This document shows, piece after piece, positions 36,313-47,528 of a stretch of 64,000 bases of DNA. Within the stretch, counting starts at the first letter, position 1. Each line of letters starts with the position of its first letter. The DNA lies in assembly GCA_946699065.1 (NCBI GenBank), contig CAMPDV010000949.1, forward strand, positions 62,001-126,000, written 5' to 3'. The notes beneath the pieces were generated by a model that saw nothing but the letters and a program-made list of their open reading frames with translations, was not told the origin of the DNA and searched no databases. The DNA is from Loxodes magnus. Taxonomy: Eukaryota; Ciliophora; Karyorelictea; Loxodida; Loxodidae. A program made the translations under genes and the position numbers.

Positions 36313-38591
36313 ATCGATTTTCTCCTTTTTTTATATATTTTTTTCAATCTTATGATTATTTAGTATACAATATTTTTTTGCCTTGTCTTATTAAATTTTT
36401 TACTTTTTTTGCTATTTTTTTAATTATTTTTTAAACACTTTGTTTCTTATGTAAATTTTTATTTTCTTAAAGTATTACAACGCATCCACAAGTTTATTTA
36501 ACTCCTTCTTAGATTAATTTTTATTTTTAGTAGTAAAATTCATCATCTAGCTTATCGAACTTCAAAGAAAATGTAAGAGATATTCACTATTTAAACTTTT
36601 CCTATGTTTTTCCAATTTTAAGATTTTAGTAATACAACCTTCTTCTTGTGATATAATCTACTTTTTTCTGCTATTTTAACTATTAGTTATCCAGGCTAAT
36701 GATTATCTAGTATTTCTCTAGAAAAAAATTTGTATGCTAATTATGCTCGAAGTGATTTATTAGTACGTTAAAAAATATAATTTTAAACTTTCTTTTCCTG
36801 TTATAGTAATCAAGGTTGGGTATTATGATGGATCACTGAATTCTAATTTTAATTCTTTCATTTTATTTAATAACAACTAAAATGTTGGGTTTAGTTCATT
36901 TGGTAGAAATTATTGTATATATGCATTGAAATATCCTTCTTTAATATTTTAAAAACTTAAACTATTTGATAAGTATTTGAATTGTCTTAGGAATTCATAT
37001 AAAGGGATTTATTATTCTTGCTCAAGTTTGTAGGCGTTTATATATTAATAATTGTAAGATTATCATCAGGACCCTCGCAAATTATTCTACCATCTTCGAG
37101 TATTTCATTTTAGTTTAATCCATTTGAATCATTCTCTTTAGTTCTGTATAAAAATTGTTCTTTAATATATATAGCCACTCCTTTACTATGACTAATTCCT
37201 TCTTTGTATTGATACACGGTTTCCGAATATTTAGAGTATATCTTTAATTGAATCTATAAACATTTCTTGAGCTGCCATAATATATGTGTCTTATTCAATT
37301 ATGAATTTACATAAATCTTCTTGTTCGACTTGATTCCTCTTGCATTATCAGTTCCTATATTTAATTAGTTTCAAATATTCAAATTGTCTTAATCTTCATT
37401 ATTTGATTCTTTCTATTTAGTATATACTATCAATTTAGGGTTACTTGCTTTGTCTTTTTAAAAACCGAATTACTCTAATGTTTGTATTTATGTTCAAGTT
37501 CTATGTATACTATCTTCTCTGATATTATTTTTCTATTTATTATTGAAAGTGATTGCTTCTATTAATTGTGGAAGCAAACTAGTTACTTGTTGGAATTTAT
37601 TTTGTTCAATGGGTTTTAACAATTCCACCTTTTCTTATGGTATTAAACTTTAGCTTTTCCATAGATTTAAGGTAGCTTAAATGATTTTTAAAAGAATTTA
37701 TTAAGTTAAATGATCTTTTATTATTTTATCAATTTTTACCTATCTCAGGTGTAATTTAGTTAAGCAATCTTTATTCTTTAGGATCCAAATTTTTGCTTGA
37801 TACTCGTCTTTATAATTTCTTTAGGTTTTCTATTTTTATTTATGTATCTTTTATTTTATTGTGTTATTTCTTGTAACATATTTTACCACTTTTTTATGTT
37901 CATGCATAATTGATTATTAACTTTATTTATTTTTATCTTCTTCATTACTTAGTACTGTATCTAATTTTTTGAAAATTTTCACATCATTTATTGCCAATTG
38001 ATTTAACTTTGCATATAAATTTTTTCTTCCAGTTAAGTAGGAATATTTTCTGCATAAGTGACTTCTGATAAATCTAGGCTCATAGTTGTTCTACCATCAA
38101 GTCATATTGTTTCTTTTACTGTATGTAAAATTGTTTTTTTTGTATTACCAAAGGTTTTTAGCTTTTTTTCTGTTGGAACTTAACTTTTGTCTTTACTTGA
38201 AGAGAAGTGAATTAGGTTTTTATTATTGCTGTAGTATTCATAAATATTTTTCTTCTTGAACGAAATATCAAAAGATTAATACTATCATTTTTTATGTTTG
38301 AGAATTTATTAAGTTATTCTTAATCAGAGAAACAGTTATAATAAATGCAGTTGGTATTATTCGTACTTAATTTATATGTATTCTAAATTCTCTTTATCGA
38401 TACTAGAGGTGCCATTAATGCAACACATTATCTATTTTTTGTTATGCTTGAGTTGTAAATTTGCAAATTTTCTTTCTCTATAAAATTGAGATAGATTATT
38501 CTTATTCTTAGATGAAGTTTTCTACTTTATATTTATTAAAGTTGCTTATTTTATAAAATTTTATTTTCTACTAATTTTATTAGCTAGACAT
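36313..38591 (-). pseudogene. ORF2 relic with endonuclease domain (copy B)
   Basis: Copy of 6,400-8,676. The EN core lies at about 36,917-37,372 with the same T-D-N-A-R-G, S-K-G-V-A-I and D-G-R-I-I blocks and the same frameshift between the Asn and Glu blocks. Identity with A is near 99% up to about 38,005 and lower beyond. No RT domain follows. Confidence 0.6.
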
Positions 38592-39234
38592 GTTTTCCTA
38601 TATTTTTTTCACCCTTAGACATCCCTCCTAAAACTTGATTTCGATGTTGTTTTAATCTTACTAATCTATCATAACAATCTCGAAAAGTTATTATAATCGA
38701 GTTTTTATCAAGAGTATAGGAGTTATAATGGCTTGATTTTATTATTAGCTATAGAAGAACATTTTTGAGTATATATAGTAATTAGTTTAAATAATATAAA
38801 GGAAATAATTTATTTTAGATTTGAAGTTGTTGAATTGATGATAGTAGTGATTACTTAATTAGTATTTAAATATAGGTATAGCTTAATTATTATTTGATTA
38901 AAGTTTTGATTTTATTAGATAAATAGTAGAGTAATCTAAGTAATACTTGTATAATTTGAATATAAGGATGTATTTAAAGAAAATTTTTTTGACTATGTTG
39001 AATATAAGTATGTTATAAGCTGTATGTTTGTATTTGAATAATGATAATATTTAAATAATAGATTTTTAAATATGTTTAGATAAAATTTAATTTTTTATTT
39101 ATTTCAGACGCTTTAAATATTTTAATAAGTAGTAGCATATTTACTTAATTATATATCTTTAAAATTCCTTTTTATATATGAGACTATAATTATTATAAAT
39201 AATATTAATAATATAGATATTATTATTATGTTTA

Positions 39235-40638
39235 TCAGTTATGACTTCTAATACTTCTATAACTCAATTTTTCTAAATCAATCCTCATTATTGAAACTCT
39301 TTCCTATTCTAAAGCAAAAACATATCCATAGTTATTTCTTATTTTCATCTTCGTTAAAGCTGCAACATCTTTAAAAATTTAACTTTATTCTCATTAATCT
39401 TTGTTTCTTTTATATATTTTTCTTGAATATTCTTTCGTAAATGCATTTTTCACACCTCCAAATATGACAAAAGGCTCTAAAGAAACTATAGGCCCAATAA
39501 CAGCTTCAGGAAGACTCAAATTTTACTTACTCCATCTATCATTCTATATACTATATTTTCATATATCTTTTAAAGCTTATCCTTTCTAATTTTAACTTCC
39601 AAAAGAATAAATATTTTATTCATCTTTATCTACTACTAAAGTTTAAAAAGCTATTTAGAATGGAAATTAAGAACAGTTTTATCATTTACTTTAGTTTCCT
39701 ATCTATAACTTTTCTACTGATTATAGCCATTGATAATTACTTGTAATTCCTCCAACCACATAAAGATATTTTTAAGCAGCTGCTATTCCAAATTCACCTC
39801 TTCCCTCATTTAGTTCACTAATTTTTATACTATTACCTTCATAATCAAATTATCAAGTTTCTTTTATTCCTTTATTTTAATTTATGTTAATTCCTCCTAT
39901 TAAATATAACTTATTTTAATATTCTATACTTTTACTAAAATCTGGAATTGTAATTTAAATCTGGATTTATCGTAATTACTCTGTTTAAATATTAAATAAA
40001 CTTAATTTTTAAATTTAGTAATCAAAAAAGTGAATATAGTTAGATTATAAAAAACGCTAGCTTAGTTTATTTTAATTAGTCTAAATCTTATTTGGTTACT
40101 TAGTATTGTATTGTAGTTTCTATCTTATTAGTGTGATATGATTGTAAGTTAACTTAGACTTTAGTATTGTAGGTGGTTATGAGTTATATTAGAGTATAGT
40201 TGGTTTTAGTGATTAGTAGAATTAGATAATATTTGAGTGTTATTTTTGGTAGATAAATGTTGGTTAATGATTGATGATGATATTAGTTAGTGGTATTATG
40301 AGAGTATTACTAATGTTTGATTATTTGGTTGTAATGGTTTTAGATTTTTCCATAATTTACCTCCTTATCTCTTTTAATTTCTATGTAGCATCTTAAATCT
40401 TTTATATGTATTATTAGTTTTAAAATATCACTCTTATTAAATCACTTTCTTAAGGTAAGTCTTCAAATCTAAAATGGAATCCTTTTTAACAAATAGGACA
40501 TTACATTATGCCTTATAATCAGTACTGAGTATTCAAACACAAACCACAGTAAATATGTCCACAAGGTAAGACAGTTGGAAGAGCATTAGTTAAGTTGTAA
40601 TCTTCTAAGCAGATTAAGCATTTTGGTAACGCTTACAT
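39235..40638 (-). CDS. RING finger - coiled coil - kelch protein (copy B)
   Basis: 1,404 nt, the same length as copy C, with no length changes in the stretches I compared. The RING segment is almost identical to C, including the TGA at residue 40. The kelch half differs from both A and C by many substitutions but keeps its glycine pairs and length. Three copies that diverge by roughly 10% yet keep one frame suggest selection on the protein after duplication. Confidence 0.75.
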
Positions 40639-40848
40639 TTTTATTATTATTTAGACTACAAAAGCTATAAAGCTAATTTATAACAGTTACCATCAAAAAT
40701 ACAGTCAATAATATCTAAAACTACATTGTTACTTTATTTACAGTAGTTATTTAAAAGTACAATATTAGACTCTTATATCAAGTAGCTATCTCACAATCCA
40801 TATGCTGCCAATCTTGGATAGAGATTGTTAGGTAAATTTAATAAAGGC

Positions 40849-41860
40849 ATGAAAGAGCTTTACAATTTAATCAGATCTTTGATATTATTTTTAAGAAAAA
40901 CGTCTCTGCCGTAAAATCTTTAAACTACTAGGAGTAATGCACAAGAAAAAGGGACAGAAATGTTAAAACTAAGTAGCCTATCAAAAACATAGATAATTTA
41001 GAACATCATGCAAGATATCAGCTCTATGCAAATCGTTATAATGGAAGAAGAAAAGAACAAGCAAATTCCATAAAATGAGGAGAATATGCAGCTCAAAACT
41101 GATAAAAGAGTAGGGGTTACCTATTTCAATAAATTTTTAGAAGATAATTGTTACAACCAAAGACTCAGTCCAGCTGAAATGCAAGAAATTTAAATTTTTC
41201 AAGCATTTCTCAGATATCTAAATTGCGAATATGGTAAAAATATTGAGATTATGAAATTCCTTCAGACAGGAATAATTATTATATGATTCAAAAATAAAGA
41301 AACAATCACACAATTTGCAAAAAATTAAACATGAAAGAGTAGAAATTTTGTAATACCAAAAGAGCAAAGAAATATGGAGAAATTCTACAACATTAATAAC
41401 TATCTGATTCATTGAACACTTAACATATATTCAAGTTTGAACCAGATAGAAACCCATCTGGAGCAGTACGGAAAAATAGTATGTATAGAAATCAGAACCG
41501 TAAAAGGTACTACGTGAGCTAATGGGAAAATGAGAATTTATTTAGCATTGAAGAAGATCAAAGATGCAGAAAGTATACCATATAAGTTAGACGAAGGAGT
41601 TATAAGCACTTACTTGAGTCATCCATTAGATTGAAAATGTATGAACTGTAACAAAAAGGGCTTAGCTCAAATTAATTCTTAAGAAAAAAAGCTATAAGGA
41701 AAGCATTTAAAAATGCTAAGGAAGTAAAAACCTTGTTGATTCATTCTGAAATCAGGAATAAAATCCCTTACTATAAAGAAAAATAAATAGCGAAAGAAAA
41801 GAAAGTGAAGAAAACTGAAGAAGATTGGCCTTTAAATAAGATTCTACTTTGAACTTCTAG
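40849..41860 (+). pseudogene. Retrotransposon ORF1 (copy B)
   Basis: Open in one frame for about 270 codons from ATG 40849 through the RRM-like segment to W-K-C-M-N-C at 41,630-41,650, with seven TGA at Trp-like positions and no TGG. One base is missing just after the second Cys compared with C, so the rest of the knuckle and the K-E-V-K-T-L-L-I-H-S-E-I-R tail lie in another frame. The frame of the first 270 codons is well supported by agreement with copy C. Confidence 0.6.
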
Positions 41861-42261
41861 CGAAAGCAACAAGTTTAAGCCATACTAAAGTTACTTTAAA
41901 AGTGATCGACTTTATCAGATACTTAACTACAAAATTAAATAAATAAAACTGTACGAAATTATTTATGTAAAAAAAAACAGAAAGTAAATAGGAAATATGG
42001 CAAAAAAACTGAAAAAAAGTATAAATTAGTGATAAGAAGGAAGTATGCAAAACACAAAGCTGTCTCAAAAAAATAGAAGATATATAATGACAAGGAAGAT
42101 AGTATTGATTAAAAATATAAGATAAAATTACAGGAAAAATAATAAACTTTTAATTATTTGGTTTTCACGCTATAAAAGAAAAGGAAGCTAAAAATGCAAG
42201 GTAGAAGGATCAAGAAAAATAGGAAGTACAAGGAAATACTAAAATAATAAAATAGATAGAA

Positions 42262-43480
42262 TTAAACATAGGCACAGGAAATTTCAGAGGAATAGAATCA
42301 AACAAGAATTAAACAAGTTTACTTGTTAAAAGAAGATAGAAATTATGGCGATGTAAGAAATATTTGTGAATAAAACTGCTGAAATACCTTACATATACAG
42401 ATTTAGAGCAATAATATAATTGAGCACAAAACACTGCAAAGGAGTAGCATTTTATATAAAAGAATGGAATTACTAGCCGAACCAAAGTATTTGATATAGC
42501 GGATCTCAAGCAAGCAGAATTATTTTAGAGAGAAAGATTAATAGGTTTAACACTTGATGATCAGCTAGCATTGATAAACGTATATAGCACTACAACATTT
42601 GACTCTGATTAATTAATAACCTTTTATGAAAGTATATAATAATACAGAATAGCAGAAAGTAGCAAAGGATTATAAATTTTAGGGACTTTTAACGGGCATA
42701 TTCCTCAATTTTTACCGTATGAACAGAATAATGCAGTCTAGTACTTACTTAACTTGATGAAAAATTATCTTTTAGAATGTAAAGATCCAAATCAAGATAC
42801 AACCTTCGTCACAACTTAAGAAAAAGGAAAATTCAATATAGATTAATTCTTAACAGATCAATATATCACGCCTAACATTTTCAGCACAAAATTCTATGAA
42901 TAGAGACTAGAAGATCATTAGCCAGGTAAAATAAAGATAAAATCTGCGAAAGAATATTGAAAAAGCCCATAAATTAAAAGGATAAAATTTCAAAAATTAA
43001 AGCATTAAAAGTTTTAAGAGAGATTCAAAGAATGATCGAGTAATTAAATCTTAGCGAATTCGAAAATTTAGATAGCAAAGCATACTATGAAAAAGAATCA
43101 GAATTGGTCCAAGAAGCGACCAAAGCGATGTGTTGCTTTGTAACAAATTAAATGAGAAAATACTAATATTCAGTAGAAACAAAAAAACTAAGAAAATATT
43201 TCTAATAGCAGGCGAACCATTAAAATATCTAATTATATAAGGATGCTAATAAATTGATAATTATATTAAAATGAGATAAGAATCAAGGAGAAAATTTAGA
43301 CTACATCAAAAAAAAGATAGGTAAATCGATTAAATATTTTCTAAGATGAAACTAATTAAGGAAACTTAAAAATCTTGAAAAGGAATATAAAAATGATTAA
43401 AGAAGAGAAAATTATACCATGGAAATTAATAAACGAAAAGAATATTCAGAATTTTAAAGAAAGTTGAGAGGAAAGTTTAT
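42262..43480 (+). pseudogene. Retrotransposon ORF2 endonuclease domain, 3'-truncated (copy B)
   Basis: The EN core matches A and C (K-G-V-A-F-Y-I-K; D-D-Q-L-A-L-I-N-V-Y-S-T-T; D-F-N-G-H-I-P in frame-shifted pieces). The EN-RT linker continues to about 43,470 and then homology with C stops, before the RT fingers. Flanking sequence to the right is unrelated AT-rich DNA. Confidence 0.6.
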
Positions 43481-44158
43481 CTGCTAGGTTAAAGCATTAA
43501 ATCTCTTAATATCTAAAATAGAGTGTTACTAATAAAGAAAATTAGAGATAAGGATTTAAAGGCTGAGCTCTAAGACTATTTCCATTTTTCGTTTCCTCTT
43601 ATCTGTTTTTTTAATTTTTTAAATTACTAAAAGTTCTCAAATATCTTTCTTACTACTCTATCTCAAATAAGAAAATAAAATAATTAAATATCTCTTCTAA
43701 CTTTTCCTCTTGATATATCAAAGAGTTTACATTATGTTATTAAGCATTTAATCTAGCTTAAGTACTTGCTAAGTCCTTTATATAGATTAGTCTAATTGGG
43801 TATTTCTAATGCTCATTAAGCTTATTAAATAATTAGCTTCTAAAATCACTAAGATATAGTTAACCCATTTAAGGATGAATTATCATTCTAAGCATATCGT
43901 CTGATTTTTAAATAATCTTGCTCTTCTCTTTATCAGTTTCTATGTACATGTTTGCAAACTAAGTTTGTATAAGTAAATAACAAATTAGAGGGAAATTTCT
44001 TGCATTAATGGTATAATTTTAAAAGTAACTATTAATTATATCTTAACTAATAAATAGCCTATTATAGTTAATTAAGCTACTTTTATTTCCTTCAGTTTAA
44101 ATAGTAGTTATCTATGTCAAAAACATTTAACTTATTTTTAGTTTAGAGGTTAAATAAA
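43481..44158. other. AT-rich spacer
   Basis: No gene recognised. It lies between the truncated ORF2 of module B and the broken zinc-finger locus, the position held by 13,641-13,936 after module A. Confidence 0.45.
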
Positions 44159-44770
44159 GTGTCAACTGCTAAATGTTTATTATATGAAGAAAAGTTTGAT
44201 GAAGAGCTCAAAGACTAGAAAGTTAGAATGGGAATGCACTCTTTGTAAGAGATGTTTGAAAGGCATTTATGAGCTTTAATAAAAGTTAAAATGTAGAAAA
44301 CATTGCATCATTACACAAAAGTCCATTGCATAATTGGAGAGCATTGCTTCATAAAATAACGAGGAGAATATTAAAAACTATTGAATATAAGTAAAGATAA
44401 CTATTTTCCTCTAATTTTATAGTGTATTTAGAATAGCTTAGGGATATAAGGAGAGAAGTAATTAAAACTACCTTTTTAAAGAAAATTAGATATTTTTGAA
44501 ACAGGAAGCAAGAAAATAAATAAGCTTACTTGTGATTTGTACTTTGTTAGAATATACAAAAGAACTCTGCTTAAGAAGAAAAATTTTTGGATAGTTCGTT
44601 AATTATTTATAATTTAGTAACTGATACTAAGAAAAGACATTTTAACTAAGTATTGATGAATGATTGTATCCCTTGGTGTCAACCATGATGAATGCTTATT
44701 GAAGATAGAGTGAGAAAAAATGTAATTAAGAAAGGTTAATTGTGTTATAGGTGTGAAAGGATCTTAGAGA
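44159..44770 (+). pseudogene. Broken relative of the RING-like/coiled-coil gene at 13,937
   Basis: Starts with GTG-TCA-ACT-GCT-AAA-TGT where the other copy has ATG-TCA-GCA-GCT-AAG-TGT, so the start codon is lost. The second Cys of the first pair is Tyr. After a frameshift, L-E-W-E-C-T-L-C-K-R-C and L-K-C-R-K-H-C-I-I-T match L-D-C-E-C-I-L-C-E-K-C and F-T-C-S-K-H-N-L-I-T. The coiled coil decays. A C-Y-R-C pair near 44,745 may be the last trace of the knuckle. It has the same place relative to module B as the 13,937 gene has to module A. Confidence 0.6.
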
Positions 44771-45610
44771 AACGAATAGTTATCGAAAGTAAAGACAGAG
44801 AAAAATTTGAAGATGAAGATTTCGGAAATAACTTACTCTTTTGATAAATTAACTCCTAAAAATAACAATTCAGATGTCGATATAAAGGTAAAGAAGACTT
44901 AGAGAGAATAAAATGCTAAAAGTAAGATTACATGACTAGAAAGCCCTTATTGATATTTATGATGTTTAAATTAAATGCAAAAATGCTAAAAAAATGAAAA
45001 AATGACTTTCATCATAAGATTCGCAGCCTAATCATGTGTACTGACAATAAGTAGATTTACTTCATAATAAACAAATCCAATGGCTTGATCTAAGCATGGA
45101 GAAAATAAAAAAGAAAGTATGCAAAAAATGTTCTGATAATAAGATAAATAACAACAACTTAAATTTAATAATTAATGAACTTGTTACAGTTGAATAATAA
45201 GTATTTTTACAAAAAATATCAGAAGACAACTATCTAGTTAGAAATCAAACGCAGTTCAAGAAGAAATAAACCCAAAAAAAATGCGAAGACACAAAAAACA
45301 AGCTCGATTAAAGCATTTTAAAATAGAATAAGAAAAAAATAAAAAAATAAAAAAAACGTAAAATCTAAAATGAAAAGTAAAATATTCAAAAAAAAATTAG
45401 ACCCAAGAAAAGGTAGCTTTAAAATAATCTTATACATTAAAAAAATAAAACGATCAATAGGTTCAGATAAAAAGAAATTAAAAAAGAAACTTTTATAATA
45501 AAAAAAATAACATAAAAAATAATGATATCAAAAACTCAAAAAAGTAAAATTTGTGAATGAAAAGCTAGTAAAATAATTTTACACTAAAAAGATATTTTTG
45601 AAATAAGTCC
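44771..45610. other. A-rich stretch without a supported gene
   Basis: Long oligo-A runs; Lys/Asn/Gln low-complexity translation only. Confidence 0.5.
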
Positions 45611-45617
45611 GAATTTT

Positions 45618-45670
45618 GTGGATAGGATAATCAACTTTCACTCCAAAGATACAGGTTTAAATCCTGGAAA
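45618..45670 (+). tRNA. tRNA-Trp(CCA)-like relic
   Basis: Contains CTTTC-ACTCCAAAG and AGG-TTTAAAT-CCT, matching the anticodon loop (CTCCAAA, anticodon CCA) and T-arm order of eukaryotic tRNA-Trp. The anticodon stem is disrupted and no acceptor stem can be drawn. Probably a pseudogene or SINE head. Confidence 0.35.
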
Positions 45671-46344
45671 TTATTTTTATCAAAGTTATAAAATAAAAAA
45701 CACCTTAACGAAGGAATAGAACACACATATATAAGAGTATGAAGCGACTAAATTAGCCGGGAATATTCTTTCAACTTAATTTTCTTAATATATTTGATAC
45801 AGGATATTATTTAAATACTGATATTCAAAAAAAGTTTCTTTTGAACTTAGAAATAAGAAAAACTCTTTTAAAAAAATTACTATATTCTTAAATAAACGTT
45901 AAAAATATACAATATTTTCAAAAAAAAGATGCAAATTTAATATTGTTAAATTTTTACGAAATAAAAATTATGTAAATTTAAAGAAATTACTAATAATAAA
46001 AAGAATTTAAAAATATTTAATCAAAAAAGAAGTAATAAACTAAAAAATAAAATAAAAATGATAAAAGTTGAAAAAAATGCTTTTAAAAGCATAATAGCCA
46101 TACTTATTTTACAAAAAAAAAAATTAAGTAAAAAATTAATAGTTACATAAAATGAAAGAAAAAAAATTATTAAACACTAAAAAATTAAAAGACTACCAGA
46201 AAAGAAAATATTTTTTTAAACTTTCCATTTAAAGTCACTAAAATATTGGAAAATCGAATAGAAAATCAAATTTTTAATAGAAATTCTTTAGACTAAAAAA
46301 GAAAAGAAAAAACATAAAAGATAATACTCAAAAATTTATAAATC

Positions 46345-46402
46345 ACATTGAGTGGTTAGTATGCTCAGCTCACTCCAAAGACCCGGGTTCAAATCCTAGA
46401 AT
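46345..46402 (+). tRNA. tRNA-like relic with intact B box
   Basis: GTGGTTAGTATGC resembles a D-arm/A box. CTCCAAA would again be a CCA anticodon loop, but its stem does not pair. GGTTCAAATCC at 46,386-46,396 is a consensus B box with a T-stem pairing four of five. Acceptor arms are not convincing. Confidence 0.35.
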
Positions 46403-46434
46403 TTATTTTTTATCAAATTTATAAGATTAAAAAC

Positions 46435-46497
46435 GCATATCGTGAGACTCGAACCCACTAGATTAAGAGTCTGACTCGATTGAGTGTACTACGATTA
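46435..46497 (-). tRNA. tRNA-Lys(CTT)-like sequence, truncated D arm
   Basis: On the minus strand the T-arm GTGGG-TTCGAGT-CTCAC pairs 5/5. The anticodon arm has loop CTCTTAA (anticodon CTT at 46,465-46,467) with four of five pairs. The D loop is shortened and the acceptor stem pairs only in part. More likely a relic than a working gene. Confidence 0.4.
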
Positions 46498-46652
46498 TTC
46501 TTTATAACTTATGTTTAATTTATTTTATTCCCTATATTTTTATATATAGCTATGCAAATATAATGTTTAAGTTTTTTTTCGAACACAGTCGTTAGATCAA
46601 TTCTTTTAATCTATATTGAAAAAATTCTTTCTCTGAGTTTATTCAATTCAAT

Positions 46653-47528
46653 TCAATTTAAATGTTCTGCAGTAGCTTCAAACCGCCGCATAAAATAAAA
46701 GTTTTTCAATCTTGGTGGTTTTTCTTCTTGATTCTCTCTTGTCCCAATTCTCATCTTCTCTATTCTTGAAGTTCTTGATTGTTTTTATTTTTTCTTGTAT
46801 ATTTGTCCGTCTTTATTGCAATACAGTTTCTTCCTTTCCTTTTCTTCTTTAATTCAGTATTCTTTCTTTAATTTCTAGAATTTCTTACATCTTCTGTACA
46901 GATGATTCTGGCTTTTACAAAAGTAACATTTCTTTTTTATCTTTCTAGCCGGCTCCATCTTGATTACTTGCTCTTCTTCTATTTCCATTTTGTCGATCTT
47001 AGGAATTTCTTGTCTCTAACTTAATATTATTTCCTTATTCTAATCTTGTATCGTTTTTATTGAGGCGCTCATCTGTTTCAACTCTTCCTACTGATACTTC
47101 CAGAGAGTGTCAAGCTCCCTTTCCCAATTTGCCATTCGAAGCTCTCTTGAATCCTGTTGCTCAATTAAGTCCATTAGCTTCGTATTTTCCTTCTTGAGCT
47201 TCTTAACCTCTTCCTATAGGTTTATGACTACCTTAATTAATTGTTCTATGCTCAACTACCCGGATGGATAGACTTCCGACACCTCCTAATGTAGAGCCGA
47301 CTTAGGCTGCTTCCTTGGCTTTTCCTGCGTTGACGGAGTGAGTTCATGGCTTGTCCTAGCAATTGGATATTCTTCCCTGGGTAAGGAAGATTAATATTAT
47401 TTCACCGGAGTTTAGTCTTATTAAGAAGAAGATTAGGGTTAATTGTAAGACGACTGATTAAGAGTGGCTTCTGGTTTCCTCTCCTATTTCTTGGAGGTGG
47501 TGTAGAAACCTTTCTTTAAGCCTTCCAT
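46653..47528 (-). CDS. Gag-like coiled-coil / CCHC zinc-knuckle protein
   Basis: 291 codons in one frame from ATG 47528 to TGA 46655-46653. It starts M-E-G-L-K-K-G-F-Y-T-T-S, closely matching the start at 54,231. Next come a Gln/Ser-rich segment, a coiled coil (L-Q-E-E-V-K-K-L-K-K-E-N; W-E-R-E-L-D-T-L-W-K-Y) and a perfect CCHC knuckle (C-Y-F-C-K-S-Q-N-H-L-Y-R-R-C), then E-Y-W-I-K-E-E with Trp as TGA and a Lys-rich tail. TGG is used twice in the coil. G+C is clearly higher than in the flanks. Knuckle plus coiled coil suggests the RNA-binding ORF1/gag of a retroelement. No pol lies nearby. This is the only family member here needing no frameshift. Confidence 0.7.

Larger units (their letters stand above)
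29935..43480 (+). repeat. Module copy B
   Basis: Same order as copy A. The first ~8 kb (29,935 to about 38,005) is nearly identical to A, with a net length difference of about 20 bases from small indels. To the right it resembles C more than A in several stretches, for instance around the RING exon and the start of ORF1. It ends near 43,480 in the linker before the RT palm. Confidence 0.85.

Noticed and set aside
9321-40638. TGA codons in the RING-kelch genes as inactivating G-to-A mutations of TGG
   Set aside because: The TGA codons I compared recur at the same positions in diverged copies, the frame is kept, and an uninterrupted host-type gene shows the same usage. Decay by deamination would be expected to come with frameshifts and copy-specific TGAs.
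41640-41720. A AAA AAG heptamer after the ORF1 knuckle of copy B, as a programmed -1 frameshift site
   Set aside because: Copy C reads through the same region in one frame because it has one more base inside the knuckle. Copies A and B have simply lost that base, so no recoding is needed.
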